DNA from: Sediminibacterium sp.
Lineage (GTDB): Bacteria; Bacteroidota; Bacteroidia; Chitinophagales; Chitinophagaceae
Direction of reading: 5' to 3'
Assembly: GCA_027490265.1 (NCBI GenBank)
Contig: JAIXYL010000137.1
Location: 1 to 47,228, forward strand
Length of the DNA stretch: 47,228 bases
Shown here: positions 44,929 through 47,228 of the stretch, piece by piece
How the letters are laid out: the number at the start of each line of letters is the position of its first letter
Position numbering within the stretch: position 1 is the first letter of the stretch
Notes under the pieces: model-generated
Database searches by the model: none
Told to the model about the DNA's origin: nothing
What the model saw: the letters and a program-made list of their open reading frames with translations, nothing else
Position numbers and translations under genes: made by a program

Positions 44929-45929
44929 CTGGGTTTGTACCTTGCTTCCTCAAATAAAAGAATCGCATCTTTTTTCATTAAGCTGTCCATCGACAAGTTT
45001 TTGTGTTTGTCCATCCATTTTTTGACAATTTGCCAACCTACAAACTGTCCAATTTTACCAGGACTGTCCTGGCCAAAAGCCTGTGTGAATGGGCCTTCGG
45101 AAATATAATCCCTCACCAACATCGGATCAGATTTGTACAATAAATCGTTTTGAATAAAAAAACTCCAAATATTTTTTTCATTCTTTATGCAAGCGTCTAA
45201 TTGTTTGGCTGAATAGCCCGTAATTAACGTATCTGCTATTTCAGGAAGTAGATGATCTACTATGTACAATCGTTTACCAAGATCAATCATTTGCGCAATC
45301 AATGGTTTACCTGCAAATTGTTCAGGGTACATATCTAATACCAAATTATTGATGGCACTTACTGGAATATAAGCCGGTTCAAATTTTCTTGAAATATAAG
45401 CGGGGTATAAAGCCTGTCCTTGTTCACTTGTATACAATGGGTGGTCTTTGCCCATGAACAGTTGTAATCCAACAGCAATAGCATCTTTGGTTAAGATGGT
45501 TGCATAACTGTTAATTGGACCAATAAACGTAATCAGCTTTTGTGGCAAAGGGTATTGAGGAAAATAATATTTAACATATTGAAGCCCTTGCTTAATGATT
45601 GGAATTTGTGCACGTTGTTCTTTAAAGATTGCTGTAGAATTCTGGTACAATGGCCAATAAGCTCTGTAAAAACTTTTTAAATCATTGGCTTCGGTTGATG
45701 GCATAAGTACCAAAATATTTGATAAAAAGTCGGTGGTGAAACCAGGGTGCTTCTTATCCAAGGCAGCCAATGATGGTTCTAATTGCATGGTATCAATGGC
45801 AAAAAAATCAGCTTCAAAATGGGCCACTTGTAAAGGCAACTTGATTTTTGATACGTCCGGAGCACTTTGATCGCTGTTACAAGCCAAGAAGCCAAAAAGC
45901 ACTAAACAAGCAAGAAAGGTTGTTTTCAT
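44925..45929 (-). CDS. gldB: Gliding-motility lipoprotein GldB-like
   Basis: This 334-residue outer-membrane or periplasmic lipoprotein has a type II signal peptide: hydrophobic stretch then the lipobox GFLAC, with the lipidated cysteine at residue 17 counted from ATG 45929. An in-frame start at 45959 would add ten residues and weaken the signal. The mature part matches GldB, with the FEADFFAID segment and ISRKFEP. GldB is required for gliding in Flavobacterium; its molecular task is unknown. The gene also occurs in non-gliding members, so motility cannot be concluded. It lies divergent to nadE. Confidence 0.85.
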   Translation of the reverse strand: MKTTFLACLVLFGFLACNSDQSAPDVSKIKLPLQVAHFEADFFAIDTMQLEPSLAALDKKHPGFTTDFLSNILVLMPSTEANDLKSFYRAYWPLYQNSTAIFKEQRAQIPIIKQGLQYVKYYFPQYPLPQKLITFIGPINSYATILTKDAIAVGLQLFMGKDHPLYTSEQGQALYPAYISRKFEPAYIPVSAINNLVLDMYPEQFAGKPLIAQMIDLGKRLYIVDHLLPEIADTLITGYSAKQLDACIKNEKNIWSFFIQNDLLYKSDPMLVRDYISEGPFTQAFGQDSPGKIGQFVGWQIVKKWMDKHKNLSMDSLMKKDAILLFEEARYKPS

Positions 45930-45985
45930 ATGCGAATTAACGGAAAGGATTGCCATCATGTTGTTAAATTGATGAAATTTGACCT

Positions 45986-47228
45986 ATGAAAATATTCATC
46001 GCACAACAAAATTATCATATTGGCAATTTCGCATACAATACTCAAAAAATTATAGAGGCCATACAAACCGCCAAAGCCGCTGGAGGTGATTTAATCCTTT
46101 TTAGTGAAATGACGGTATGCGGTTATCCGGCCAGAGATTTTGTTGAATTTGATGATTTCATAGAACAATGTCAGGCAGCCGTTTCACAAATCAAAGCTTA
46201 TGCCGATTCTATTGGTGTATTGATTGGCTGTCCGGTGAAAAATAAAGACCAAAGAGGCAAAGACCTTTTTAATGCTGCTTATTTTTTACACGAAAAAGAA
46301 GTAAAAGCAGTGGTGCATAAAACACTGTTGCCAACCTATGATGTGTTTGATGAGTATCGGTATTTTGAACCAGCATTTGAATGGCAGATCATTCCATTTA
46401 AAGGAAAAAAATTAGCGGTGACCATTTGTGAAGACATTTGGAATTTGGGAGACAACCCTTTGTACAGAATATGCCCAATGGATGAATTGATGAAATTTAA
46501 TCCAGACATGATGTTGAATTTAAGCGCGTCACCATTTGATTACACACATGACGAAGATCGCAAAGCAGTGATTAAAGCCAATGTTGTCAAGTATAAGATG
46601 CCCTTATTTTATTGCAACGCAGTTGGGAGTCAAACAGAAATTGTATTTGACGGCGCTTCATTGGTTTTTGACAAAGATGCCAATCTGATGAAAGCATTGC
46701 CAATGTTTGAAGAAGCATTAGACTTTGTTGAATTAAACGATGATGGCACTATTCAAGGCCCCATTCTAGAACCAGCAAGCAGACTCCCAGAAAAAGAATT
46801 GAATCCTGCTGCGCTTGAACCCGAATTAAATATTGCCCAAGTATACCAAGCATTGGTATCAGGGATCAAAGATTATTTTGGTAAAATGGGATTTACCAAA
46901 GCAATTCTAGGATCATCAGGGGGGATTGATTCCGCTGTAACCTTAGCCATTGCTTGTGACGCATTGGGGTCTGAAAATGTAAAAGCCATTTTAATGCCCT
47001 CTCCTTATTCTACTGCTCACTCAGTAGATGACGCCGTTCAGTTAAGTATCAACTTGAATAATCCCTATGAGATTATTAAGATAGATGGCATATACCAAAG
47101 TTTTTTGACCACTTTAGATCCCTTGTTTAATGGGTTACCATTTTCATTAGCGGAAGAAAATATACAGAGCAGAAGCAGAGGCAATTTGTTGATGGCCATT
47201 GCCAATAAATTTGGTTATGTGCTCTTGA
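45986..47228 (+). CDS. nadE: Glutamine-dependent NAD+ synthetase, 3' end missing
   Basis: NadE amidates nicotinate adenine dinucleotide to NAD using glutamine. The first 414 codons are in the window and the gene runs off the right edge. The N-terminal nitrilase-type glutaminase has the catalytic triad E41 (FSEMTVCGYP), K112 (VHKTLLP) and C148 (VTICEDIW). The synthetase domain begins near residue 290 with the P-loop SSGGIDSA. Start is ATG 45986; a -7-like GAAATTTG (one base off) ends four bases before it, with a TTG 21 bases further upstream. No frameshift in the visible part. Confidence 0.96.
   Translation, partial: MKIFIAQQNYHIGNFAYNTQKIIEAIQTAKAAGGDLILFSEMTVCGYPARDFVEFDDFIEQCQAAVSQIKAYADSIGVLIGCPVKNKDQRGKDLFNAAYFLHEKEVKAVVHKTLLPTYDVFDEYRYFEPAFEWQIIPFKGKKLAVTICEDIWNLGDNPLYRICPMDELMKFNPDMMLNLSASPFDYTHDEDRKAVIKANVVKYKMPLFYCNAVGSQTEIVFDGASLVFDKDANLMKALPMFEEALDFVELNDDGTIQGPILEPASRLPEKELNPAALEPELNIAQVYQALVSGIKDYFGKMGFTKAILGSSGGIDSAVTLAIACDALGSENVKAILMPSPYSTAHSVDDAVQLSINLNNPYEIIKIDGIYQSFLTTLDPLFNGLPFSLAEENIQSRSRGNLLMAIANKFGYVLL

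Noticed and set aside
44925..45929. GldB as proof of gliding motility
   Set aside because: The protein also occurs in non-gliding Bacteroidota, and no other gld or spr genes are in the window.

Overview
The window looks like chromosomal housekeeping DNA from a member of the Bacteroidota, most likely the Chitinophagaceae (a Sediminibacterium-like relative is my best guess from gene content; the genus is not proven here). The reasons are low G+C, almost no Shine-Dalgarno sequences, repeated matches to the Bacteroidota sigma promoter (-7 element TAnnTTTG), and Bacteroidota-typical families: DUF3098 beside FtsX, a TonB-dependent receptor with a carboxypeptidase-like N-terminal domain, DUF4783, a 2TM-domain protein, the lipoprotein GldB, a haem-binding CxxCH protein and a DUF5117-type zinc metalloprotease. 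I see no tRNA, rRNA, insertion sequence, prophage or CRISPR array. No stretch longer than about 180 bases lacks a gene.

Layout. 1-4.8 kb: the 5' part of leuS (minus) diverges from ftsX, DUF3098, uppP, an MFS exporter and an MBL-fold hydrolase. 4.8-9.9 kb: DUF3108 and flippase-like membrane proteins, ruvC, HIT, greA, a 2-hydroxyacid dehydrogenase and ksgA. 9.9-11.9 kb: pdxA and an aldose-epimerase-like gene. 11.9-16.0 kb: a tightly packed minus-strand operon of two paralogous membrane proteins, a small winged-helix regulator, an ABC-2 type transporter and a LolA-like periplasmic protein. This is the least understood unit in the window. 16.0-19.3 kb: TonB receptor, 2TM and a helical-repeat-like secreted protein. 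20.1-24.3 kb: F-type ATP synthase genes atpB-E-F-H-A, ended by a strong terminator and without atpG. 24.4-31.7 kb: an ABC exporter, then on the plus strand the (p)ppGpp enzyme, purA, a highly acidic disordered protein and pabB. 31.7-34.3 kb: engB, haem-binding protein, gpmI. 34.4-38.6 kb: DUF4783, nadC, a TPR histidine kinase, a SUI1-like protein and a histone-H1-like protein. 38.7-47.2 kb: zinc metalloprotease, pyruvate dehydrogenase E2, isocitrate dehydrogenase, apaG, gldB and a 3'-truncated nadE.

The most useful non-coding observations are: a terminator-like hairpin with a ten-U tract between the greA promoter and greA; a perfect 12-bp stem-loop between atpE and atpF; a symmetric 7-bp inverted repeat (TTGTTGT/ACAACAA) between the winged-helix regulator and the ABC ATPase; a GC-rich palindrome abutting the promoter of that operon; and several promoters placed so close to the start codon that the mRNAs should be nearly leaderless. 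These come from reading the sequence; none has been tested.
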